Positions 35,696-44,528 of a stretch of DNA of 64,000 nt are shown here, one piece after another (the first letter of the stretch is position 1; each line of letters starts with the position of its first letter). A program made the translations under genes and the position numbers. Source of the stretch: Flavobacteriaceae bacterium PS02337 (GTDB lineage: Bacteria > Bacteroidota > Bacteroidia > Flavobacteriales > Flavobacteriaceae). The notes below the pieces were generated by a model that had not been told where the DNA came from, searched no databases, and worked only from the letters and a program-made list of their open reading frames with translations. The stretch is taken from positions 248,001-312,000 of the forward strand of contig JASCOE010000001.1 of assembly GCA_029959285.1 (NCBI GenBank), written 5' to 3'.

Positions 35696-37933
35696 TTATT
35701 TAACTGTTACCTGAATTTCTTTTTTAATATCTCTTGAAGAAGTTCCCAATTTGATTGTGTATTTTCCTGGCTCAACTGTCCATTTTTTAGAAGCAACATC
35801 ATAATAAGCCAATTCTTTTACTGGAACTTTGATAGTTACTTTTGCTGAACTTCCCGCTTTTACATCTGCTTTTTTGAATCCTTTTAATTCTTGTGCTGCA
35901 CGAATTATTTTAGAATCAGATTTAGAAGTATATAATTGAACTACTTCTTTTCCGTCTACTTTTCCTGTGTTTTTAACATCAACCGTAACTTCGATTACAT
36001 CATTTTGAGCGTAAGAATCTTTATTTGCTTTTGCATTATCAAGCGCGAAAGTCGTGTATGATAATCCGTAACCGAAAGGATATAATGGCGCAACATTTTT
36101 AGTATCAAACCAACGGTATCCAATTAAAAGTCCTTCTGCGTAATTTACCGCTTTGTCTCCAGGGAAACTGTTTGTTGCATGCGCAGGAGAATCTTTTAAA
36201 GTAACTGGCATTGTCCAAGGCAATTTTCCCGACGGATTTACTTTTCCTAAAATCACATCCGCCAAAGCATTTCCACCTTCAGAACCATTAAACCAGCTCC
36301 AAACTAAAGCAGAAGATTTTTTGCTTACTTCATTAATATCGAAAGGCGCTCCAGCAACCATAACTACAATAGTTTTAGGATTAACTGCCAATACTTTTTT
36401 GATTAATTCTTCTTGTCCGAAAGGCAAGTGTAAATCTCTTCTATCTGAAGCTTCAGTTTCGTAATCACGGTTTGAACCTGCAAAAATAATTGCAACATCA
36501 GAGTTTTTAGCTGCTTCAACCGCTTCCTGAACTTTTGCCGGATCTAATTCATCAATTGTAACTGGACCGTTAGCCGTAATATTTCCTAAGTTTCCTCTGT
36601 TTTTCTTATCGTAACGCTCTAAATATCCTTCAGCATAATTAATTTTTATTGAAGAAGGAAGTCTGTTTTTAAGACCTTCAAGAGGCGTAACTTCTCTTTT
36701 TGTTTTTACTCCCGCTCCAAATCCGCCAAGAGCGTTTTTCTTTGTTGCGTTGTTTCCAATAACAGCGATTGATTTTACTCCATCCAATTTTAATGGCAAT
36801 GCATTATTTTCGTTTTTCAACAATACGATTGCTTCTGCCGCAATTTTGTAAGCGTCCTGATAATGTGCTTCGGTTGCGATGCTTCCTTTTGCGCGCTCGC
36901 CTCCGCCCATTGCTTTCACTTGGAATAAAACTCTTAAAATACGTTTTACATGCAAATCAATTTCTTTTTCTGAAACTTCACCAGATTTAACCGCAGCGAT
37001 TAATTTATCTGCCAAGAAAAATTCGTTGAAAGGTTTTGGTGTTCCCATTTCAATATCTAAACCGCTTTTCAAAGATTTTGCTGTAGAATGTACCGCAGCC
37101 CAATCTGAAACTACAATTCCTTTAAATCCCCATTCGTCACGAAGGATTTTATTTAGCATATAATCGTTTTCACATAAATATTCGCCTCTGAATTTATTGT
37201 AAGCCCCCATAATACTGTATGCTTTTGCTTCTTTTACCGAAGCTTCAAAAGCAGGAAGATAAATTTCGCGAAGTGTACGCTCGTCAATTTGTACATCTAC
37301 AAAATCACGATTCGTTTCCTGATTGTTTGCTGCGTAATGTTTCACGCAAGCCATTACATCTTTTTCTTGTAAACCAACGATCAAAGGCACGGCGATTTTT
37401 TTATTCAAAAACGGATCTTCCGACATGTATTCGTACGTTCTTCCTCCAAGCGGCGTTCTCACCATATTGATGGCTGGCGAAAGCAACATGTCTTTGTCTC
37501 TTGCACGTAATTCTTCTCCTAAACTGGTTCCGAAAGTATGCGCCATTTCTGCATTCCAAGTTGCAGCCAAAGCGCCACCTGCTGGATAATAAGTCGCAAA
37601 ATCGTTTGTCCATCCTGCTGGAGCCCAATTATCTCTTGAGATTTCTTCACGAACTCCCAACGGACCGTCGGCCATTTTTAATTCTGGAATTCCTAAACGT
37701 TTTACGCCTGCGTTTGCAAACATGCTATTTCCGTGAAGCATTCCGATTTTTTCTTCTAAAGTCATTTGCGAAATCAATTTATCGATTTCTGCATCATGAT
37801 CTGTGCTTATTTCTTTTCCAACGTATTCTTCGGTTTGTGCCGAATTTGAAGCTAATGTCTGCGCATCATTTTTACAAGAAGTAAACAATGCAAAAACTAG
37901 AGCTGCTGAAAGGAACATCATTTTGTTTTTCAT
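35696..37933 (-). CDS. GH3 beta-glucosidase
   Basis: A 745-residue lipoprotein (lipobox FTSC, cysteine 20). GH3 two-domain form: TIM-like domain with KHYAANNQETNRDFVDV, the nucleophile aspartate in GIVVSDWAAVHS near residue 275, then the alpha/beta sandwich (VAIIFAGSNRDYETEASDR) and a C-terminal fibronectin-like domain (about 650-745). It would release glucose from de-xylosylated oligosaccharides. A beta-xylosidase activity cannot be excluded for GH3, but the GH31-containing context favours beta-glucosidase. Confidence 0.9.
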   Translation of the reverse strand: MKNKMMFLSAALVFALFTSCKNDAQTLASNSAQTEEYVGKEISTDHDAEIDKLISQMTLEEKIGMLHGNSMFANAGVKRLGIPELKMADGPLGVREEISRDNWAPAGWTNDFATYYPAGGALAATWNAEMAHTFGTSLGEELRARDKDMLLSPAINMVRTPLGGRTYEYMSEDPFLNKKIAVPLIVGLQEKDVMACVKHYAANNQETNRDFVDVQIDERTLREIYLPAFEASVKEAKAYSIMGAYNKFRGEYLCENDYMLNKILRDEWGFKGIVVSDWAAVHSTAKSLKSGLDIEMGTPKPFNEFFLADKLIAAVKSGEVSEKEIDLHVKRILRVLFQVKAMGGGERAKGSIATEAHYQDAYKIAAEAIVLLKNENNALPLKLDGVKSIAVIGNNATKKNALGGFGAGVKTKREVTPLEGLKNRLPSSIKINYAEGYLERYDKKNRGNLGNITANGPVTIDELDPAKVQEAVEAAKNSDVAIIFAGSNRDYETEASDRRDLHLPFGQEELIKKVLAVNPKTIVVMVAGAPFDINEVSKKSSALVWSWFNGSEGGNALADVILGKVNPSGKLPWTMPVTLKDSPAHATNSFPGDKAVNYAEGLLIGYRWFDTKNVAPLYPFGYGLSYTTFALDNAKANKDSYAQNDVIEVTVDVKNTGKVDGKEVVQLYTSKSDSKIIRAAQELKGFKKADVKAGSSAKVTIKVPVKELAYYDVASKKWTVEPGKYTIKLGTSSRDIKKEIQVTVK

Positions 37934-38021
37934 AGATAGTTAGATTTTTTTGGGTTTGAAGATTTTTAATTCCTCACGCATAGGCTTCAAATCCAGTTAA
38001 TAATTATATTGTTTGTGGTTT

Positions 38022-39596
38022 TTATTGTTTGATTAAATTAAGAAAAAAAACATCATTTTCATTGATTTTAAATTCCTTGCTGAAAATTCCTTTTCCGTCA
38101 ATTGTAATTTTTTCTGTCGAAATCGGCGCGCCATTATTTTTCTCTTTTATCGAATTGACTTGTTCACGTGTTAACTGACTCGGCTTGTTCATCGCTAGAT
38201 AATCCGCGTAAGCGTCATTTACTTTGTAACCTACTTTGTAAATTTCTAAAAGATATTTTCCTTTCTGCATTCCGTCAATCTCCACTTTTACTTTTCCTTT
38301 TTCTTTTGATGGAAGGTCTTTAATGTAATAGGTTTGATTCAACTCTTTATCGCCTGGATGCGTATTCGTAAAATCCCACAACAAAACTTGTACATCGCCT
38401 TTTGCATTTTTAGAAGTCCAAGAAGCCTTATCAGAATTTTGAAGTTCTGTTTCTCCCAATTTATTCATTAAATAATAAGAGAAATAAGCTGGTTTTTTAA
38501 TTCCCTGTGTATTCAATAACCCGAAACCGCCGTGAAAAGGCGTAAATCTTGGGCCTGCTTCTTCAAAAATATCGGTAAAAACCCAATATGACATGGAGTT
38601 TGCTGCGTTGCCAACTTGTTTTATTTTTTGTAAAATGTACGCTGCCGAATGATAACTGTCGTGAATTGGATCTGCCGGTGTATAAGATGAACTCCACTCT
38701 GTATAATGCAATTCTAAATTCGGTTTAGCCGACTCTGTAATTAATTTTCTTGAATGAATAATTTCTCCGCTCACACTCCATTCGTCTTGATTTAAAATCG
38801 TTCCGGAAGTTCCGAATTCGTCCAAATAACCTTGTTTTACTCCGTAAGTATGTGTTGAAACAAAATCGATTGGCAGATTATTTTTGGCGCAAAAATCAAT
38901 TGTTTCAGCAACCCATGCAGAACCCGCTGTTGCTGGTCCGCCAACTCTATAAGCAGGATTTACCGCTTTTACACCTTGAGCGGCATAATCGTATAGTTTA
39001 TAATATTCTGCCTGAGTACTGCTCCAAAATCCTGGCGATAAATTCGGTTCGTTCCAAACTTCAAAATACCAAGTTTTTACTTCGTCATCTCCGTAACGTT
39101 CCTTAAAATGCTGGGTCAAATTTCGAACTAAATCTTCCCATTTTTTATAATCTTTTGGAGGCGTTACATTTCCTTTCCACCAGAAAATAGTCTCTTTTCC
39201 GCTTGCTAAAGCATTCGGCATAAAACCTAATTCTACAAACGGTTTCATTTTCAGACTTACAATAAAATCGAACAGAACGTCTACGTATTGGTAATTGTAT
39301 TCTGGATTTCCTTTTTCGTCTTCACGATAAACGGCCATATCATCGGTCAACAAACCATGAAAACGGATGTATTTGAAATCGCATTCTTTTTTCACCAATG
39401 CCAATTGCTGCTGCCAGTCGGCACGAAGACCTTCGTTTGCTCTTCCGGCACCGATGCATTCTTTAAACATGGTGTTTAGTTTTCCTGCTTCTTTTTTATA
39501 ATCAACTTTTATGGTTCGATTTTCAGCGGTTTGCCCAAACAAAATGCTGTTGTTTAACAATAATGAAAGAAATAGTATTGCTGAAAGTTTTTTCAT
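38022..39596 (-). CDS. GH39 beta-xylosidase-like glycosidase
   Basis: A 524-residue exported enzyme (signal peptide ending ILFGQ). GH39 barrel with the acid/base in YFEVWNEPNLSP near residue 180 and the nucleophile in LHYTEWSSSY near 300, followed by a C-terminal beta domain. GH39 members are mainly beta-xylosidases, with some acting on other pentoses or uronic acids. It is not a standard part of described Bacteroides xyloglucan loci, so its substrate here is open (for example beta-linked xylose or another side chain). Confidence 0.85.
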   Translation of the reverse strand: MKKLSAILFLSLLLNNSILFGQTAENRTIKVDYKKEAGKLNTMFKECIGAGRANEGLRADWQQQLALVKKECDFKYIRFHGLLTDDMAVYREDEKGNPEYNYQYVDVLFDFIVSLKMKPFVELGFMPNALASGKETIFWWKGNVTPPKDYKKWEDLVRNLTQHFKERYGDDEVKTWYFEVWNEPNLSPGFWSSTQAEYYKLYDYAAQGVKAVNPAYRVGGPATAGSAWVAETIDFCAKNNLPIDFVSTHTYGVKQGYLDEFGTSGTILNQDEWSVSGEIIHSRKLITESAKPNLELHYTEWSSSYTPADPIHDSYHSAAYILQKIKQVGNAANSMSYWVFTDIFEEAGPRFTPFHGGFGLLNTQGIKKPAYFSYYLMNKLGETELQNSDKASWTSKNAKGDVQVLLWDFTNTHPGDKELNQTYYIKDLPSKEKGKVKVEIDGMQKGKYLLEIYKVGYKVNDAYADYLAMNKPSQLTREQVNSIKEKNNGAPISTEKITIDGKGIFSKEFKINENDVFFLNLIKQ

Positions 39597-39628
39597 TTGA
39601 TAATAAATATTTATTTGATTATTGGAAC

Positions 39629-39713
39629 GTAGACGTACTGCGGTGCGTCTCTACAATTATGCGTAATCGTTGCGTTAAGTAAACCCGACAGGTTTTTAAA
39701 ACCTGTCGGGTTT
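39629..39713. repeat. Two palindromes between GH97 and GH39 genes
   Basis: An imperfect palindrome GTAGACGTACTGCGGTGCGTC (around 39629-39655) is followed by a near-perfect one at 39681-39713, with 16-bp arms AAACCCGACAGGTTTT on either side of a single T. The latter string is a frequent Bacteroidota intergenic repeat. Confidence 0.75.
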
Positions 39714-39728
39714 GAAATCTATAAAATG

Positions 39729-41735
39729 TTATATTTTTTTGAATCTCACTGCTCCACCGCCAGCACCGCCTAATTTCAATTGTAATTTATCTGAAGCTTT
39801 TACGGTTTTCTTAGAAATTGCCACTCCTTCCGGATTATGTGTTTGATCAGTTCCTTCAGCATCCACATAAATTTGTGCTTCGTAAGTTGCATTTGGATCT
39901 AAGAATGATAATGATACCTCTACATTTCTTGGTTTTTCATTCGTTAAAGTTCCTAAATACCAATCAGCGCTGTTTCTGTCTTTTCTTGCTGTTGTGATGT
40001 ATTCGCCAATTTTTCCTTCTAAGATTTTAGTGTCTTCCCAATCTGTTGGAACGTCTTTTAAGAATTGTAAAGCTGGTTTTCCTTCGTAATTTTCAGGAAG
40101 ATCTGCCAACATTTGAATTGGGGCATAAATAGTTACATATAATGCCAATTGCTGACCAACTGTTCCTTGAATTCTTTTTCCCGGATAACCTTGTTTTACC
40201 TCAACATCAAAAATTCCAGGTGTGAAATCCATTGGACCAGAAAGTAATCTTGTAAACGGAATAATCGTTAAATGGTTTGGCGGATTTCCTTCACTCCAAG
40301 CGTTATATTCTTGTCCGCGCGCTGCTTCTCTCGAAACCATGTTTGGGAAAGTTCTTCTTTCTCCTGTATCTTTTATCGATTCATGGTATAAAACCGCTAA
40401 ATCGTATTGCGCTGCTTTTTCTAAAATGTATCTGAAATAATTTACTCCAAATTGTCCGAAATGCATTTGTTTCATGTTCAATTTAGAACCTACGTGACCG
40501 ATTTTTACGGTATGAATTCCTAGTTTTTTGTATAAAGCAAAACCTTCGTCAACTTGTTTTAAATAATTAATTAAGTTCGAACCTGTTTCATGATAACCAA
40601 TAAGTTCTACATTGTTTTTCTTTCCATATGCTACAACTTTCTCCAAATCGAAGTTATCTGCACTTTGCGTAAAACTAAACATGTGCATTTTGTTTTCGTA
40701 CCATGCAGGTGTCCAGCCTTTGTTCCAGCCTTCGATCAATAAATGGTTGAAACCTTCTTTTGCAGTAAAATCAATATATTCTTCGGCATGTTTGGTTGTT
40801 GCGCCTTGTTTGTCACTTTCCCAGAAAGTATATTTCCCAATGTGCATTCCCCACCAAATTCCTAAATATTTATATGGTTTGAAATAGCTGTTTGTATTTT
40901 TTAATTTATTTGGTTCGTTAAGATTTAAAACCAGATAAGAAGTGATTAATTCTCCTGGATTTTCCCCAATTTGAAGTGTTCTCCAAGAAGAAGTGAAAGT
41001 ATCTTTTACACGAACTTTAACGCCATCAGGCCACGGCACCAAATCAGATTTTAATTCTGTACCTTTTGTGTTTACCAAAGTCATACTGGCAAAATCAACC
41101 AGATTTGCTTCGTGGAAACTCAACGCTAATCCGCTTTTGCTTTCGATTGTTAACGGAGTTAAAACAGTATCCAACGTACTTACTGGCGCATCTTTAAAAA
41201 GATACTCGTCACGATTTTCTCTATTTGCCGGAATCCACCATGCTTTTCCGTCTTCTTTTAAATTGAAAGTCGTTTTTTCGTCTGTAATGAAAATACTGTC
41301 TTTTACATTTTGTTTTGGATACACATATCTAAAAGCTACTCCGTCATCGAAAGCACGAAACTGAATTTGTAATTTTCTTTTGTTTCCTGTTTTTTGCTCT
41401 AAATCTACTACTAATTGATTGTAGTGATTTCTGATGTTTTTCTTTTCTCCCCAAACTTGTTCCCAAGTTTCATCAAAAGTTGAAGTTTTTGCGCCTTTTA
41501 TTTCAAAGTTCGAACTTAAATCTTCATTTCCTTTCAATACAAATCCCATATCTGACGGAGAAATCACTTCGGTTTTTCCGTGAGAAACTGCATATTTTGG
41601 AGCATTTTTTACCAGCTCAAATTTGATTTTATTCTTTCCGTTTGGCGATGCCAATTCGTAAGCGTTCTCAGTTTTTTGACTGTAGCCTATTGTTATTGAA
41701 AACAATACGGCTGGGAGAATTAGATAGTTTTTCAT
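39729..41735 (-). CDS. GH97 glycosidase, probable alpha-glucosidase group
   Basis: A 668-residue exported enzyme (signal peptide ending IGYSQ). GH97 layout: N-terminal beta-sandwich (1-260), TIM barrel with WWGMHIGKYTFWESDKQGAT, LLIEGWNKGW, then a C-terminal beta domain. The family has inverting alpha-glucosidases (SusB type, two glutamates) and retaining alpha-galactosidases (aspartate nucleophile). Here the nucleophile position appears as glycine in TVKIGHVGSK near residue 412 and a glutamate is present in VLYHESIKDTGERR near 450, which fits the inverting type. Its role in a xyloglucan locus is not obvious. Confidence 0.85.
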   Translation of the reverse strand: MKNYLILPAVLFSITIGYSQKTENAYELASPNGKNKIKFELVKNAPKYAVSHGKTEVISPSDMGFVLKGNEDLSSNFEIKGAKTSTFDETWEQVWGEKKNIRNHYNQLVVDLEQKTGNKRKLQIQFRAFDDGVAFRYVYPKQNVKDSIFITDEKTTFNLKEDGKAWWIPANRENRDEYLFKDAPVSTLDTVLTPLTIESKSGLALSFHEANLVDFASMTLVNTKGTELKSDLVPWPDGVKVRVKDTFTSSWRTLQIGENPGELITSYLVLNLNEPNKLKNTNSYFKPYKYLGIWWGMHIGKYTFWESDKQGATTKHAEEYIDFTAKEGFNHLLIEGWNKGWTPAWYENKMHMFSFTQSADNFDLEKVVAYGKKNNVELIGYHETGSNLINYLKQVDEGFALYKKLGIHTVKIGHVGSKLNMKQMHFGQFGVNYFRYILEKAAQYDLAVLYHESIKDTGERRTFPNMVSREAARGQEYNAWSEGNPPNHLTIIPFTRLLSGPMDFTPGIFDVEVKQGYPGKRIQGTVGQQLALYVTIYAPIQMLADLPENYEGKPALQFLKDVPTDWEDTKILEGKIGEYITTARKDRNSADWYLGTLTNEKPRNVEVSLSFLDPNATYEAQIYVDAEGTDQTHNPEGVAISKKTVKASDKLQLKLGGAGGGAVRFKKI

Positions 41736-41839
41736 GTTTTTTGGAATTATATTTTTTGCCTAAATGCTGGCTATATTTTTAAACCCATAGAATCATAGCT
41801 TATTGGAAACTTAAAAAAGGCGTTTCACTTGTTTAAACA

Positions 41840-42000
41840 AACATAGTTTCTATGTGTGATAAACTAGTTTCTTTCCATTTTTTCTTTTATCCAAAACAAA
41901 AAAATCTATGTTTCTATGTGTTTAAATATTTTATTTTTCGCCACGAATTACACAAATTAACACCAATTCAATTCGTGGAAATTCGTGCAATTCGTGGCTA
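41840..42000. repeat. Repeats between GH31 and GH97 genes
   Basis: AAACATAGTTTCTATGTG and ATCTATGTTTCTATGTG occur as near copies, followed by an inverted set based on GCCACGAATT and AATTCGTGGC (about 41940-42000). The 271-base gap contains no gene. Confidence 0.6.
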
Positions 42001-42006
42001 ACTTTT

Positions 42007-44406
42007 TTATTTTGCCCACTCCGTTTTAAAAGTGGTTTTTCCATTTAATGGATTTGCTGCTACTTCAAAATTGTTTCCGCTTTTGTTCACTTTTATTTCT
42101 TGTACAGCATCTCCTTCTGGTAAAAATACTTTGGCTGTTGCCGAAGTGGTTTTATCGCTTGCATACACTTTCAATGTCAATTTGCTCCAGTCCATATCTT
42201 TTGTAGACTGCGCCAAACCGATGTGTGGAATTGCAGTTCCATCTTTTACTAAAACTACGATTGGCACTTCTCCGGCTTTAATTTTATGCCAACCCGATTG
42301 GTATACTTTTTTAGTTTGATAATCAATCCAAGTTCCTTCTGGAAGATAAACGTCTCTTTCTTCAACTTCTTCAAAAAGCGGTGCAACCAAAATACTTGAC
42401 CCGAATAAATATTCATTATCAACTAACCAAGCGCCTGGATCATTTGGATATTCTACAAATAATGCACGCATCATTGGCAAACCTTTTTGAGAACTTTCTT
42501 TCGCTTGAGCGTAGATATATGGCATTAATTCGTAACGCATATTATCGGCTTTTCTAAAACCTTCCAAGAAGTCTTTGCTATACAACCAAGGCTCGCGCGG
42601 AGGCTCTCCGTGGCTTCTTACGTGCGAAGTAAACATTCCGAATGGCGCCCATCTTCTGTATAAATTCTCAGGAGATTTTGTAGCAAATCCTCCAACATCG
42701 TGGCTCCAGAAACTGAATCCGCTAAGACCTAATGAAAGTCCGCCACGTAATTCTGCAGACATTGCTCCGTTTGTTGTTTCTGAATCTCCTCCCCAATGTA
42801 AAGGGTAACGCTGTGAACCTGCCCAAGTACTTCTTGCCCAGATTAAAGTATATCCTTTTTCTTTTTGAGTAATTTCTGCAACTGCTTTATTGTATCTTAA
42901 CGGATATAAATTGTGTTCGTAGAAACCTGTTCTTCCAGAATGGTAAATTCCGTCTGGCGGAGCAGCTTCTCCAAAATCTACTTTGAAAACCGCAACGCCT
43001 TCATCAAATAACTTTTTCAATTTTCCTTGGTACCAAGTTACCGTTTCTGGGTTTGAGAAATCTAAAACAGCATCTTCATATGGAAGATTTCCTTTTCTGT
43101 CTCTTACCGCTAAGTTTTTATCCATGATTTCAGGGAATAAAGTGTTCTTTGGCGTGAAATATGGTAATTGCCAAAGACAAACTTGAAAACCGTCTTTCTT
43201 TAAATCAGACATCATTTTTGTCGCGTCTGGGAAACGAGATTTTGCAAACTCATAATTATTTCTCCAATCTACATCAAACCAGCCTGTATCAAAGTGAATA
43301 ACATCGGTTGGGATTTTGTATTTACGTAAATCTCTGGCAACGTCACGTCCTTCTTTTTCAGAGAAATAAGTGATTCTACTCATCCAGAAACCGAAAGACC
43401 AAAGTGGTGGCATTGCCGCTTTTCCAGTCAAATTGGTGTATTGATCTAAAATGTCTTTTGGTTCTCCGATAAAGAAAAACAAATCGGCTTCGTCATCTCC
43501 AATGTACATTTCGTTGGCACTTGAAAAATATTTTCCGAAGTCAACTGTAATTGGTGTTGAATGATGCATGAAAACTCCGTAACCGCGACTGCTCATATAA
43601 AACGGAATCGGTTTGTACATTGTTTCATTTTGGATTCCGTTGGCATCATCCGTCCATAAAACTACTTTTGAACCACGTTTATTGAATTGTGTGAACGATT
43701 CACCGCAACCAAATATTTTTTCGTCTGGTTCTAAGCTGAAAGCCGCGCCCATACTTCTTGAATAATCGCTGTTTCTGCGAACGTAAGAAAACGGAAGTGT
43801 CGGCGTGTATGTGTTTTTAAAGTCTGTATCGTGAAGAGTGCTTGTCAATAATTTTCCTTTTTCATCGTAGATTTTTACGTGCCAAGGTTTTGTCAAGATT
43901 TCAACTCTTCCGTGTTTACTAGTGTAACTGTGACCGCCTTCGATTTTAGCATATTTCCATAATTCTGGATGATTCGGCGCAACGCCGTCAACTAACATTA
44001 AAGAAGTTGCTTGCGGATGAAATTGTGGTCCGGAAGTTGTTTTAATTCTGATTGTTCTATCTGAAACAAATTGAATTTCGAATGGCAAAACAGGCGATTC
44101 CGCATATTCTGTTGTTGGGAACTCGTTTGCTTTTTCCACATCTGGTTTCATCATCATGTTGTTGAAAGCCTGACGTGTTTTATAATTGTATCTCAAATAT
44201 TTGATAGTTCCTTTTCCTGTTGCAGGATCAAAAGAAGCCAGTTCGTCTGCGAAATAAAAAGTGTTCAGATAGTTCTGAAAATCTTTACTGATATCAATCG
44301 GGGCATTTAATACATCTGCATTTTGGATTTGAGCGTTAGCATTTGGAACTGCTAAAAATCCAAACATAAACGCAGAAAGCAATGTGGTTAGTTTTGAGTT
44401 TTTCAT
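42007..44406 (-). CDS. GH31 alpha-xylosidase
   Basis: A 799-residue exported enzyme (signal peptide ending NANAQ). The active-site region is YicI-like: nucleophile aspartate in AVFKVDFGEAAP near residue 477, acid/base aspartate in LHWGGDSETT near 539, and GLSGFSFWSHDVGGF. These motifs and the FGE after the nucleophile are those of alpha-xylosidases rather than alpha-glucosidases. It would remove non-reducing-end xylose from xyloglucan oligosaccharides. Unlike B. ovatus BoGH31 I see no PA14 insert. This gene is the strongest single pointer to xyloglucan as substrate. Confidence 0.92.
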   Translation of the reverse strand: MKNSKLTTLLSAFMFGFLAVPNANAQIQNADVLNAPIDISKDFQNYLNTFYFADELASFDPATGKGTIKYLRYNYKTRQAFNNMMMKPDVEKANEFPTTEYAESPVLPFEIQFVSDRTIRIKTTSGPQFHPQATSLMLVDGVAPNHPELWKYAKIEGGHSYTSKHGRVEILTKPWHVKIYDEKGKLLTSTLHDTDFKNTYTPTLPFSYVRRNSDYSRSMGAAFSLEPDEKIFGCGESFTQFNKRGSKVVLWTDDANGIQNETMYKPIPFYMSSRGYGVFMHHSTPITVDFGKYFSSANEMYIGDDEADLFFFIGEPKDILDQYTNLTGKAAMPPLWSFGFWMSRITYFSEKEGRDVARDLRKYKIPTDVIHFDTGWFDVDWRNNYEFAKSRFPDATKMMSDLKKDGFQVCLWQLPYFTPKNTLFPEIMDKNLAVRDRKGNLPYEDAVLDFSNPETVTWYQGKLKKLFDEGVAVFKVDFGEAAPPDGIYHSGRTGFYEHNLYPLRYNKAVAEITQKEKGYTLIWARSTWAGSQRYPLHWGGDSETTNGAMSAELRGGLSLGLSGFSFWSHDVGGFATKSPENLYRRWAPFGMFTSHVRSHGEPPREPWLYSKDFLEGFRKADNMRYELMPYIYAQAKESSQKGLPMMRALFVEYPNDPGAWLVDNEYLFGSSILVAPLFEEVEERDVYLPEGTWIDYQTKKVYQSGWHKIKAGEVPIVVLVKDGTAIPHIGLAQSTKDMDWSKLTLKVYASDKTTSATAKVFLPEGDAVQEIKVNKSGNNFEVAANPLNGKTTFKTEWAK

Positions 44407-44427
44407 TGGTTACTTTTTATTTTTTTA

Positions 44428-44506
44428 CCACAGATTAAAAGGATTCGAAAGGATTTTTTTCTTTTTTCTCGCAGATTTAAATCTTTTTAATCCTTTTAAT
44501 CTGTGG
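44428..44506. repeat. Inverted repeat between GH2 and GH31 genes
   Basis: Perfect 18-bp arms CCACAGATTAAAAGGATT (44428-44445) and complement (44489-44506), with extra degenerate copies inside. No gene. Confidence 0.75.
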
Positions 44507-44528
44507 CTATATTTAAAATTTCAAAAAT

